Source: an uncultured Poribacteria bacterium (GTDB taxonomy: Bacteria > Poribacteria > WGA-4E > WGA-3G). Taken from it: 64,000 nucleotides of DNA. The stretch's first letter is position 1, and the number at the start of each line of letters is the position of its first letter. The stretch covers positions 2,722,506 to 2,786,505 of the forward strand of contig OX638316.1 of NCBI GenBank assembly GCA_951812525.1. Reading direction: 5' to 3'. The position numbers were made by a program, and so were the translations under genes. Shown piece by piece: positions 55,196 through 63,394 of the stretch. The notes beneath the pieces are model-generated. The model was not told the origin of the DNA, made no database searches, and saw nothing but the letters and a program-made list of their open reading frames with translations.

Positions 55196-57136
55196 TTAAT
55201 AATAAAACGTATAGGTCGGTCTATCAAGAATAATGCTAAGAATATTCCAGAAACTGCCCATCACAAAATCTCCTAATGCTAATCCGAGAAAGAGCGGTAC
55301 TGATTTACGATAGAGACCGAGCCCCCCATATTTTAAGACACTCCATTTGGCGAGCGCGCTAATAATAAACGCTGCCCAAAACAGGTGAAGGTGAAAGGAT
55401 ACCCCATAACCGAGCGGATGAATCGGCCACCAAAACAGTCGGCTCCGTACCGCTGAAAGTAAAATTGTAACAGAAAAACCGACTGTTATCGCAGCAATAT
55501 GACCACTATTTGGATCTTGTGGTGCCGTAAGCCAACCCTCAAGGAAACGATACGCTCGTCCACCAAAGCTATTAATCTGACCGCCCACCTTACCAGTATT
55601 GACACCGAGTTTGAAAAACGTATCTGCCAGCATAAAAATGCACAACGGCATCGCGATAGCTGTCAAAATAAGCATTAGACGAGAGAGACCTTTTACGTCG
55701 AGGTTGCCGCGTTCAGCCAGCTTAAACGCTTCAAGTTGGTGTGGCATCGGATGACTCCTATTGTCTCGGTTGAACCAAAAAAAGAGCGCAAACCATGTCA
55801 AGTTTTGTGCCCTAATGCGCCGCGTGCCGAAGATACTGACGAGGCTATGGTGCGGCCCGATAAAGGTCGTTGAGTGAATAGGAAAACCAATTTGTGCTCG
55901 AATGCGCGTGAGTGGAACCGCAATAGTGGCGAAATGTGCTGCAAAAAATAGGATCGCAATCCATGTCGCCATTCCACCACGCATTGCAAAGCCGATGATG
56001 AATATTCCACCGAAGACAAGTCCAAGAAACGCCGTCCGATATCGCATCGGTTCATTTTCATCTACTATCTGTCTTCGTCCAAATGCTGTCCGAAATGCCC
56101 GCCAGATGTGCCGTCGTGTGCCCAAAAGTGCAACGGCGCAGATACCCATGTACGCCCCGATGTTTTGCTCGTATGGATAAGGGAAACCGGGCACATTCTC
56201 CAGACCCGTTAGAATGGCGATAAAGTATTGCACTTTGTAAAGAAAGAAAAAAAGGAGGCATGATGAGAGCAGATCAAGCGGCATGAGGAAACCGAGCCCG
56301 ACAGCGAATGGATAGATAATAATAGCGTCTCCACCGCGGAGGAAAGCCGTCCACGGTTTTTCAGTGAATAGCGCACCCATAGATATGTACTTGTTTGGAA
56401 AAGCCTGAATTGAGGGAAAAAAGATGTTGAGTCCATTGACCAGACTGATTATTGACGCAATCCCAAACCCCCACCACATCGCTCGACTCCGAAGGAAGCG
56501 GTTTGTGTTGTAGGAGAGTTGATACGGAAGTTCAACGATCGGATACACAAGACGCTCCTGCTCTGTCCACTGTTTTCGGATAATAACATTGATACACTGC
56601 ATCACGAAGATAAGCACGAAAGTGAAGGCGCACCACCAGAACGTCGGGATCACCCATTTCATTACATAATGGGTTTCAAAAAACGGTTCGTCGCCGAGAT
56701 AGAACGCCCGAAGGACACTCGGATCGTTGATTGTTAACCAATCCGGCAGATAACGCCAAAACAACTCGCGCCACTCGTTTTCGGGCGTGCCGAAATAGAA
56801 AGCGTGAACCATAATTGAGACGAGTGGAAGAAACATGTCGTAAGACATGAACAGCAACGTTATTGACATCAGGACATAAAGGCTAATTAGCTCACCACCT
56901 GTCAACGCATGTTTCGCCATATATTTTTTCAAAACCATGTTGAGCGTCGCGATGACCAGAAGTGTGAATACAACGCTGTAAAACGGTGCCATCAGTGTCG
57001 GAAAAGTGTATCGGAGTGCTTCGCATTCAATATGCCATTTGTAGATGAGCGGCAGGAGTAGTACGGATATAAGAATGGTACGGACGCTGATTTTTTCACG
57101 CTTTGGTGTATCCGTAGGTGAACGTAATGAAGACAT
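55196..57136 (-). CDS. Large polytopic membrane protein (DUF6785/DUF6784-like), copy 2
   Basis: A 646-residue paralogue of the protein at 43965. Shared blocks: TPENEWRELFWRYLPDWLTI, IIRKQWTEQERLVYPIVELP, FGTRRIRAQNLT, RDNRSHPMPHQLEAFKLAE, RKSVPLFLGLALGDFVMG. About 14 hydrophobic helices. Divergent enough that the duplication is old. It is transcribed away from the enolase-superfamily gene at 57291. Function unknown. Confidence 0.72.
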   Translation of the reverse strand: MSSLRSPTDTPKREKISVRTILISVLLLPLIYKWHIECEALRYTFPTLMAPFYSVVFTLLVIATLNMVLKKYMAKHALTGGELISLYVLMSITLLFMSYDMFLPLVSIMVHAFYFGTPENEWRELFWRYLPDWLTINDPSVLRAFYLGDEPFFETHYVMKWVIPTFWWCAFTFVLIFVMQCINVIIRKQWTEQERLVYPIVELPYQLSYNTNRFLRSRAMWWGFGIASIISLVNGLNIFFPSIQAFPNKYISMGALFTEKPWTAFLRGGDAIIIYPFAVGLGFLMPLDLLSSCLLFFFLYKVQYFIAILTGLENVPGFPYPYEQNIGAYMGICAVALLGTRRHIWRAFRTAFGRRQIVDENEPMRYRTAFLGLVFGGIFIIGFAMRGGMATWIAILFFAAHFATIAVPLTRIRAQIGFPIHSTTFIGPHHSLVSIFGTRRIRAQNLTWFALFFWFNRDNRSHPMPHQLEAFKLAERGNLDVKGLSRLMLILTAIAMPLCIFMLADTFFKLGVNTGKVGGQINSFGGRAYRFLEGWLTAPQDPNSGHIAAITVGFSVTILLSAVRSRLFWWPIHPLGYGVSFHLHLFWAAFIISALAKWSVLKYGGLGLYRKSVPLFLGLALGDFVMGSFWNILSIILDRPTYTFYY

Positions 57137-57290
57137 GATGAAGATTTACTGACGGACTGGAAAGTCCACGAAAACTGGGTTGGACTGTTAGTGGAGAAAG
57201 ATGAAGCGTCTCCTTATATTCTACGTTTATTTAGGTAAAAGTTCAAGGAAATCCTTCGTCATATACTGATCGCTGAAGAGGTGCTGACTT

Positions 57291-58433
57291 ATGAAAATTA
57301 CGCACGTTGAAGCATTCGCGCTCCGATTCCAAAACGAAAAGTCATCAGAACAACAAGAACCACATTATTCCGTTTCAGCCGAAGGTTGGCGTTCTATCTA
57401 TTCACGCCACCACGAAACAACAGTAGTCCGAATTACCACGTCAGATGGCATCGTCGGCTATGGCGAAGCACAAAGCCCCGTCTCCCCTCGTACATCCAAA
57501 ACGATCGTCGAAGATTTGTGTCGTCCGATACTGATGGGGAAAGATCCCTTTGACGTGGAATACCTCTGGCAACGGATGTTTACCTCGATGCGGGAGCGTG
57601 GACACTATACCGGCTTTTTTATCGATGCACTCGCTGGCTGCGATATCGCACTGTGGGACATCATCGGACAAGCGATAGCGAAACCCGTGCACAAAGTGAT
57701 TGGGGGTCGGTATCGAGACAAGATTCCTTTATACGCTGGGATAGGGGGGACTACACCAGAGGCAGCGGTGGCACAAGCCACAAAATATGTTTCACAAGGC
57801 TATGGCGGGTTGAAGATTCATACAACGCACGGGCGCGCCGAGATTTTAGAGATTGTTGCAGCGGTACGTGAGCAGGTGGGTCCACAAATCAAATTAATGG
57901 TCGATCTCCATACCCAATACAGCGTTCCAGAGGCGATTATGCTCGGACGCGGACTTGAGGAATTGGATGTCTTGTGGTTAGAATCGCCAACGGTACCCGA
58001 AGACATCCCCGGACAGGCGGCATTAGCACAAGCATTGGATATGTCAGTCGCGATTGGAGAGTGGACGCGTACTCGTTATGAATTGCGAGAAGTATTTGAA
58101 CGCCGCGCCTGCGACATTACTATGCCCGATATTGCTCGAACCGGACTCACAGAAGGAAAACGCATTGCAAGCCTCGCTGATACCTATAACATTCCAGTGA
58201 CACCGCACATCGGTGGGGGCGGTATCTTATCGGTTACTGCAACGATACAATTCTCCGCGTCGATTCCCAACTTCCTGATTATGGAGCATTCTCCGGATGC
58301 CCATGAAATGAAAGGGCAAATCACCACGCGAAAACCGACCGTTGAAAACGGAGCTTTCGTACTTGATGATCTGCCCGGACTTGGTGTTGTTATTGATACA
58401 GAAGCGTTAACAGCTTTAGCGATAGAAGATTGA
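57291..58433 (+). CDS. Enolase superfamily, mandelate racemase/muconate lactonizing-type enzyme
   Basis: A 380-residue enzyme. The capping domain leads into the barrel with the catalytic K175-I-H177 in YGGLKIHTTHG, metal ligands D205 (LMVDLHTQYS), E231 (LWLESPTVPED) and E257 (AIGEWTRTRYE), and an H306-D280 dyad (VTPHIGGGG, CDITMPD). This set matches the mandelate-racemase subgroup, which dehydrates or racemises sugar acids; the exact substrate cannot be told. The KxH in place of KxK is seen in some sugar-acid dehydratases. Confidence 0.87.
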   Translation: MKITHVEAFALRFQNEKSSEQQEPHYSVSAEGWRSIYSRHHETTVVRITTSDGIVGYGEAQSPVSPRTSKTIVEDLCRPILMGKDPFDVEYLWQRMFTSMRERGHYTGFFIDALAGCDIALWDIIGQAIAKPVHKVIGGRYRDKIPLYAGIGGTTPEAAVAQATKYVSQGYGGLKIHTTHGRAEILEIVAAVREQVGPQIKLMVDLHTQYSVPEAIMLGRGLEELDVLWLESPTVPEDIPGQAALAQALDMSVAIGEWTRTRYELREVFERRACDITMPDIARTGLTEGKRIASLADTYNIPVTPHIGGGGILSVTATIQFSASIPNFLIMEHSPDAHEMKGQITTRKPTVENGAFVLDDLPGLGVVIDTEALTALAIED

Positions 58434-58452
58434 AACGGCTAATTCGACAATG

Positions 58453-58664
58453 CTAAGCATTTTGGAAATCTTGCCACTGGATTCCTAATTGGCGAACAAC
58501 AGCATGAAGTGTTCCTAATTTCAGGTCTTGTCTACCCAATCTGGAACAACAGTGCCTCGTTGGGTGTTGGGGTTAAACCATTTTCGATGCGATCCACTGC
58601 CACTTCTCTTGCGTTCTTGGCAACCAATGGCTGTTGGTTTTCGAGCGACTTCTCGATATGTCAC
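58453..58664 (-). pseudogene. hicA: Frameshifted HicA-like toxin gene
   Basis: On the minus strand, GTG 58664 opens TYREVARKPTAIGCQERKRS, GSGSHRKWFNPNTQRGTVVP, DWVDK, and after a one-base deletion near 58525-58530 the frame continues DLKLGTLHAVVRQLGIQWQD FQNA and stops at 58453. The split parts together are 70 residues, the length and motif order (RGSH core, KDLKxGTLR, QLGIxWxDF) of YcfA/HicA mRNA interferases. No hicB antitoxin fits in the 60 bases upstream. The deletion would also remove about a third of the fold, so it is probably inactive. Confidence 0.7.
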
Positions 58665-58724
58665 GATGCCGATACTACCGTTTCTAGCCAAGCGGTATTT
58701 TGTATTCCATCAAAACTTCTCCGT

Positions 58725-59672
58725 TTAATATCCTTTTTCCTTATCCACAACGTTGATTAACGGTTCGCCATTCACATAGCGGTGCATGTTGTCAATAAAC
58801 GTCTGCATTGCGCGTTTGGCGATATTCTGCGATGCGCCTGCAGTATGGGACGTTAAGATCACGTTCGGAAGTGTCCATAGCGGATTGTCAGGTGGACACG
58901 GTTCCGTATAGGTGACATCCAATCCTGCACCCGCCAATTTTCCACTCTTCAGCGCAGCAACCAAGGCATCCTCATCTACCACTTTGCCGCGACTGACGTT
59001 GATGAAGAAACATCCCTCAGGCAACGCCTCGAATTCTGCGTGTGATAGCAGCTTATGCGTTTGTGGCGTGATTGGGCAACACACCGTCAGCACTTCGGAG
59101 CGGGACAGAAATTCCGGCAGCCAGTCAAGCTGTCCTAATTCATCAACAGTGTCCGGCTTTTCCATCGGTTCAGGATCTACCGCAATCACGTCAAACTCGA
59201 ACGCCTTGGCACGTTGAGCGACCGCTCTACCGATACCGCCAAGTCCCAGAATTCCCATCGTCATTCCAGACACCTCAACGCACGGTGCCCACTTCCACTC
59301 TTTATCTCGCATCAATTCCAGTTGCGTGTTGATTGCCCGTGTCAATGAAAGTAACAACGCAAAGGCGTGCTCAGCAAGCTGCGGTCCATACAGACGCTTG
59401 CTGTTTATCAGAGTGATAGGACTCTCCTTGAAGGCGGGATACATTGATCTTTCCACCCCTACGAACGGCTGCATCACCCACTGCAGAGATTTCGCATGCG
59501 GAAGGGCATCCTCCGACACCACGCCGTAGAGAATTTCAGCGTCTGAAATGTGGTCGCTAAGTTTTGCACCGTCGGGCAAAAAGTCTATTTCCATCTCCGA
59601 CGGGGCAGCCTCCAACATAGCTGCAACCTCTTCGCTGATTCCACTCGCAATCAAGACTTTGATTTTAGCCAT
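58725..59672 (-). CDS. D-2-hydroxyacid dehydrogenase family protein
   Basis: A 315-residue NAD-dependent dehydrogenase. GILGLGGIGRAVAQRAKAFE is the Rossmann motif; Arg in NVSRGKVVDEDAL, Glu in VTYTEPCPPDNPLW and His in LTSHTAGAS form the catalytic triad. ATG 59672 follows AAGGAG; the longer start at 59735 is rejected. Glyoxylate/hydroxypyruvate reductases and phosphoglycerate dehydrogenases are both in this family; the substrate is not known. Confidence 0.88.
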   Translation of the reverse strand: MAKIKVLIASGISEEVAAMLEAAPSEMEIDFLPDGAKLSDHISDAEILYGVVSEDALPHAKSLQWVMQPFVGVERSMYPAFKESPITLINSKRLYGPQLAEHAFALLLSLTRAINTQLELMRDKEWKWAPCVEVSGMTMGILGLGGIGRAVAQRAKAFEFDVIAVDPEPMEKPDTVDELGQLDWLPEFLSRSEVLTVCCPITPQTHKLLSHAEFEALPEGCFFINVSRGKVVDEDALVAALKSGKLAGAGLDVTYTEPCPPDNPLWTLPNVILTSHTAGASQNIAKRAMQTFIDNMHRYVNGEPLINVVDKEKGY

Positions 59673-59880
59673 TGATAGTCTCCTTCGTTGTAGAATTTTC
59701 TGTGATAATCGTTCACATAAGCCGAAGTTTACCACGAATCAAGGTGGTTGTCAATAGAAACGCCTAAATTTTTAGTACACACCACCATCGAATCCTATAA
59801 CTATCACATCCGCCGTAGGTTGGGTAGAGCGGAGCAAAACCCAACGCCGCATTAGCGAATCCTGATTCAGACAAAAAAAC

Positions 59881-59902
59881 GGCGCGGTTTTTCAACCGCG
59901 CC
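59881..59902 (-). terminator. Minus-strand intrinsic-terminator-like hairpin
   Basis: Nine-base stem with a four-base loop; on the minus strand it would be followed by GTTTTTTTGT. No minus-strand gene ends just to its right, so it may simply be a repeat-family member. Confidence 0.4.
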
Positions 59903-60241
59903 TACTGACAACTATCTAACATGTAAAAAGCCGAAATATAAATTTTCCAAACGTCAATTTGTCACTTCCGTTTTTGGAAACCATTGATAGCATACCATAG
60001 AAGCATCGCAACACTGTGGTGCCGCGGACTTTTCGACGGCGAACTTCTATAGTGAGCACTACCGTACCTGCATCCCCTCGCATTGTAGAGGGCAGTCTTT
60101 TTCACACTTATCAGTTTTAAGCCTCTCGGACCCGTCAATTTTGACATTCCCAATATCCTCCGAAAAGTCTCATGCTATTTTTCAAATAATAACGCAGAAA
60201 ACGCCGTCACGGTACAAAGATGAGTATATAATCCATCTCCC

Positions 60242-60310
60242 TGTAGGAGGGATTTGTAATCCCGACTTTCTCAGTATCCTATTGTAGGAGGGATTTGTAA
60301 TCCCGACTTT
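60242..60310. repeat. Tandem pair of GTAGGAGGGATTTGTAATCCC hairpin repeats
   Basis: Copies at 60242-60269 and 60283-60310, 41 bases apart; GGGATT pairs with AATCCC in each, and both are followed by CGACTTT. Confidence 0.85.
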
Positions 60311-60431
60311 TTCACTGCTGATTGCTGACAGCCGACTGCTACATTCCACTTTCCCCTTGACAGATTCCACCAAAGTCGCTACTCTCAAGGAAAACCATTT
60401 CACTTCACGGTGTGAAAGCGAGCAACCGACC

Positions 60432-63119
60432 ATGCTACAGGTAAAATACGCACGCTATACTCCACACGACGCTTATCTCCGTTTAACCAATGAAAATTAT
60501 ATATTTGACGTAGATAGACGAAGCGGTGTTATAAAAGGTTTATATTTAATTGATGACGCACAAGGCACGAACTTCGTCGGCAATGAACAGAACATGCGCC
60601 TCAACATCTGGTGGAAGCAAAAGCACGTCCCCGAAAAGGCACAACGCATCCCGATGCACTGCTGGACCGGCGACGTTGTACTAAAAGCACGCTTTACAGA
60701 TGAGACGGAATGGCGCGCAATGCACACCTTCCTCAGCGACGATGTCCGCACTGTGACGTATGATAATGAATCTGTAACCACCTGTTATAAAGGCGATTCT
60801 GTCAACCAAGGTGGACTCCAGCATCTCAGTATTGAACAACGTTATGAATTCAGCGGAAATCCACAGAGTGGTGATGCGATTCTCTGGACAATCACGCTTC
60901 ACAACCATTCCCACACACCGATCGAAATCGGCGAACTCGGACTCCCAATCACGCTCAACACCAACTACAGCATTGGCGATGAGAAACAGGGTTTCAACCA
61001 CAGATCCGTTGATTCCACCAAGTACGTCTTTGAGCAACGCGTAATCGAAAGTTCCTTTGTCTCTGGGCATTCGTCTTATATTCTCGCAACACGGGCGAGC
61101 GGTAAAGGCGACCATCTCCTTATTATCCCGCAAGGCGACACGGCGCTGGAGGCAATCTCTGGGTATGGACTTTTTCCCGATACCGAGATGATGAAGGGTG
61201 CCGGTTCCATGTTTTACCTGTTTTCCAAAGCCACAGCGGTTGAACCTTGGTACAATGGACACCGCACCCTCGCTTTAGCACCCAATGAAAAGCGCACTTT
61301 CACATTCAAGATGTGTCGCGTGCAAGACCACACCGATATTAGCGATAAGTTATATGAGAGTGGCAATGTCGCAGTGAAAGTAGCACCGGGGATGGTATTA
61401 CCTATCGGAACCACCGGGCACCTGTTGCTTCGATGCAAGAAACCGATTACAGTGGTTGAGACCGACGACGGCATTGAAGTTGAACCCGTAGCAACGATGG
61501 GGGACCGCTACACCTATACTGTCCGCCTCACAGCAGTTGGGGAACAGAAGGTAGCGATCCGTTATGGAGACGGCGAGTGGACAAACCTACTCTTCAACGG
61601 CATTGAAGCAATAGAAACTCTGATGAAAGCCCGTGCCAAATTCATCGTCGAAAACCAGCGGGTCATGGATCCAGACGATCTCTGCCATTACAGTTTCCGC
61701 ATCTGGAATAACGAAGAGGAAAGGCTCATCGTAGAGGAAGAAGCACCTTGCGGCTCAATTGATATGGGTGGCAGCGATGACCGATGCTTTGCACCACCGG
61801 TATTCCTCGCCGGTAAAAACGCATACTACCCCAACGAGCAGGAGATTCACGCTCTTGACGAGTTCATCGAAAACTTCCTCTACGGGAAGCTGCAGGACAA
61901 AGACAACTACCAAGTGCTAAACTCGCTCATTGGACTCCGAGAAGGTTCATGGCGGCGATGGGACTACGTCTGGCGTATCTACAACTATCCGCACGTTTAT
62001 AACATCTACTATCAGATGTATCGCATCACCAAGTTGCACGGCATAAAGACGAGTCGAGAGCCGTTGGAATACCTCGAACTCGCCTATCACACCGCATTCG
62101 CCTCTTACCAAGACTCCACCTACGAGAGCGTCTACGAAACCAAGAATTACATCGACTACCACCGCGGCAACATGTCCAAAACCCATGCACCAATGGGTTC
62201 ACCGATTCTGGCATACCTTCTGAGATCGCTGAAAACGGAAGGCATGCATGCTGAATACCGAGCACTCTTGGATGCCATTAAAGGCTGCCTCCCATTTTTC
62301 CTGGAGGAGGAATATCCCTTCGCATCGGAGTATTGTTTCGATCACGCCTCGAAAGCAGCGTTATATTACTTAGCCCAAGTCGCAGACGACGAATCCCTGA
62401 AAAAACGCACTGTACAGTCAATCCTCGCCAGCCGCGACGCAACCCCGATGTGGTTTTCTTATTGCACGAACATGCGATATATCGGGTGTTATCCGACACC
62501 CCTGATGGCGCGTCCGCTCTTCGACAGATACGAGCAGACAGGGGATCTCCACTACTTACAGAAAGCCTATGGTGCGACCTTAGCCGTCTGGAGTTGTGTT
62601 GATCCCTCGGGCAAGGGGTACAATGGCAGAGAGTGGCGGTTCAATCCACCGGAAAAAGGTTCACCCGAATACAACTACTACCGGAACGGCTGTTTCTCTG
62701 GCGAAGTCGGCATGGGACTCTATGGCAACCTGAGCATGCTAAAATCCTACCTCGTCCAAGACCCAGATTTCGGACTTATCGGCTATGGATGTGCTGTCTC
62801 TGAAACACTGGACGATTACACCCTCATTCCACAAGACGGCTTAGGTGTCAGAGCTGCCTTCGTCCCGCTCGGAGTGTCGTTAGAGATAGTAAAGGCTTGC
62901 ATTGAGAAAGTGACCCTCACAAAAGACCTTCGGCGATTAGAGTTAGTTTTATCAAAACCCACCAAACACGCCGATTGTGCCCATATCTCAATCCGCGGCA
63001 TGCCACCTGGAACGTACCAATGCACCGCGGGCAAGATCAAATATCACAAGCAGCTTGAATGGGACATCCCCTATCCGAAAGGGCAAAAGCCTCTCACCGT
63101 AACCCTAACCCTTTCCTAA
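60432..63119 (+). CDS. Large DUF5695-like protein, possibly carbohydrate-active
   Basis: An 895-residue soluble protein if started at ATG 60432; TTG 60357 is an alternative and neither has a clear Shine-Dalgarno. The N-terminal third is beta-rich (RYTPHDAYLRLTNENYIFDV, NMRLNIWWKQKHV); from residue 490 on it is helical with many aromatic residues (RRWDYVWRIYNYPHVYNIYY, SEYCFDHASKAALYYLAQ, SGEVGMGLYGNLSMLKSYL), like an alpha/alpha-toroid glycosidase. I recall the family as DUF5695, not certain. No signal peptide is evident. Confidence 0.7.
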   Translation: MLQVKYARYTPHDAYLRLTNENYIFDVDRRSGVIKGLYLIDDAQGTNFVGNEQNMRLNIWWKQKHVPEKAQRIPMHCWTGDVVLKARFTDETEWRAMHTFLSDDVRTVTYDNESVTTCYKGDSVNQGGLQHLSIEQRYEFSGNPQSGDAILWTITLHNHSHTPIEIGELGLPITLNTNYSIGDEKQGFNHRSVDSTKYVFEQRVIESSFVSGHSSYILATRASGKGDHLLIIPQGDTALEAISGYGLFPDTEMMKGAGSMFYLFSKATAVEPWYNGHRTLALAPNEKRTFTFKMCRVQDHTDISDKLYESGNVAVKVAPGMVLPIGTTGHLLLRCKKPITVVETDDGIEVEPVATMGDRYTYTVRLTAVGEQKVAIRYGDGEWTNLLFNGIEAIETLMKARAKFIVENQRVMDPDDLCHYSFRIWNNEEERLIVEEEAPCGSIDMGGSDDRCFAPPVFLAGKNAYYPNEQEIHALDEFIENFLYGKLQDKDNYQVLNSLIGLREGSWRRWDYVWRIYNYPHVYNIYYQMYRITKLHGIKTSREPLEYLELAYHTAFASYQDSTYESVYETKNYIDYHRGNMSKTHAPMGSPILAYLLRSLKTEGMHAEYRALLDAIKGCLPFFLEEEYPFASEYCFDHASKAALYYLAQVADDESLKKRTVQSILASRDATPMWFSYCTNMRYIGCYPTPLMARPLFDRYEQTGDLHYLQKAYGATLAVWSCVDPSGKGYNGREWRFNPPEKGSPEYNYYRNGCFSGEVGMGLYGNLSMLKSYLVQDPDFGLIGYGCAVSETLDDYTLIPQDGLGVRAAFVPLGVSLEIVKACIEKVTLTKDLRRLELVLSKPTKHADCAHISIRGMPPGTYQCTAGKIKYHKQLEWDIPYPKGQKPLTVTLTLS

Positions 63120-63120
63120 T

Positions 63121-63394
63121 CTCAGTAGGTGCGGTTTTCAACTGCACCAGTCCTCTCTAACAAGCAAACTACACTAAATCTCCCGTAGGTTGGGTAGAGC
63201 ATAGCGAAACCCAACTTCATACCACGGACGTTGGCACAGAGGAGATTCCAAAATCTGCGCAATCTGCGCAATCCGTGTAATCCGTGATTCAGACAATCCA
63301 CCAACCGCCAACTTCCAATCGCGACACATTTTGATTGGCAACTGTGAAACAAACCTGCTATACTTATCTGTAAGATTCAAATTAAAAATCTACA
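63121..63394. repeat. Spacer made of dispersed repeats before ecfT
   Basis: Contains GTAGGTGCGGTTTTCAACTGC (63126 on), the GTAGGTTGGGTAGAGC...GCGAAACCCAAC element (63183-63215), four 9-base units AATCTGCGC, AATCTGCGC, AATCCGTGT, AATCCGTGA at 63252-63287, and a TTCAGACAATCCACCAACC tail. No gene fits. Confidence 0.75.

Larger units (their letters stand above)
59673..60431. other. Repeat-rich spacer before the large hydrolase-like gene
   Basis: Contains the GTAGGTTGGGTAGAGC...AAAACCCAAC element (59811-59845), a strong hairpin GGCGCGGTT (59881-59889)/AACCGCGCC (59894-59902) that an A-run makes a possible minus-strand terminator, two 41-base-spaced copies of TGTAGGAGGGATTTGTAATC CC (60242 and 60283), and a tail of CTGACAGCCGACTGC phrases. 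A minus-strand frame of about 63 codons at 59962-60153 has no recognised homology and is not called. Confidence 0.65.

Noticed and set aside
58509-58760. Plus-strand frame of 83 codons in the gap after the enolase-superfamily gene
   Set aside because: The minus strand here carries the HicA-like remnant; the plus frame is its shadow.
59962-60153. 63-codon minus-strand frame
   Set aside because: No recognised family and no Shine-Dalgarno; could be a remnant but cannot be supported.
60242-60310. Possible CRISPR-like direct repeats
   Set aside because: Only two copies, each a self-complementary element, with a 13-base interval and no cas genes.
63252-63287. Possible iteron-type origin array
   Set aside because: Units are only nine bases, four copies, with no dnaA-box or replication gene nearby.
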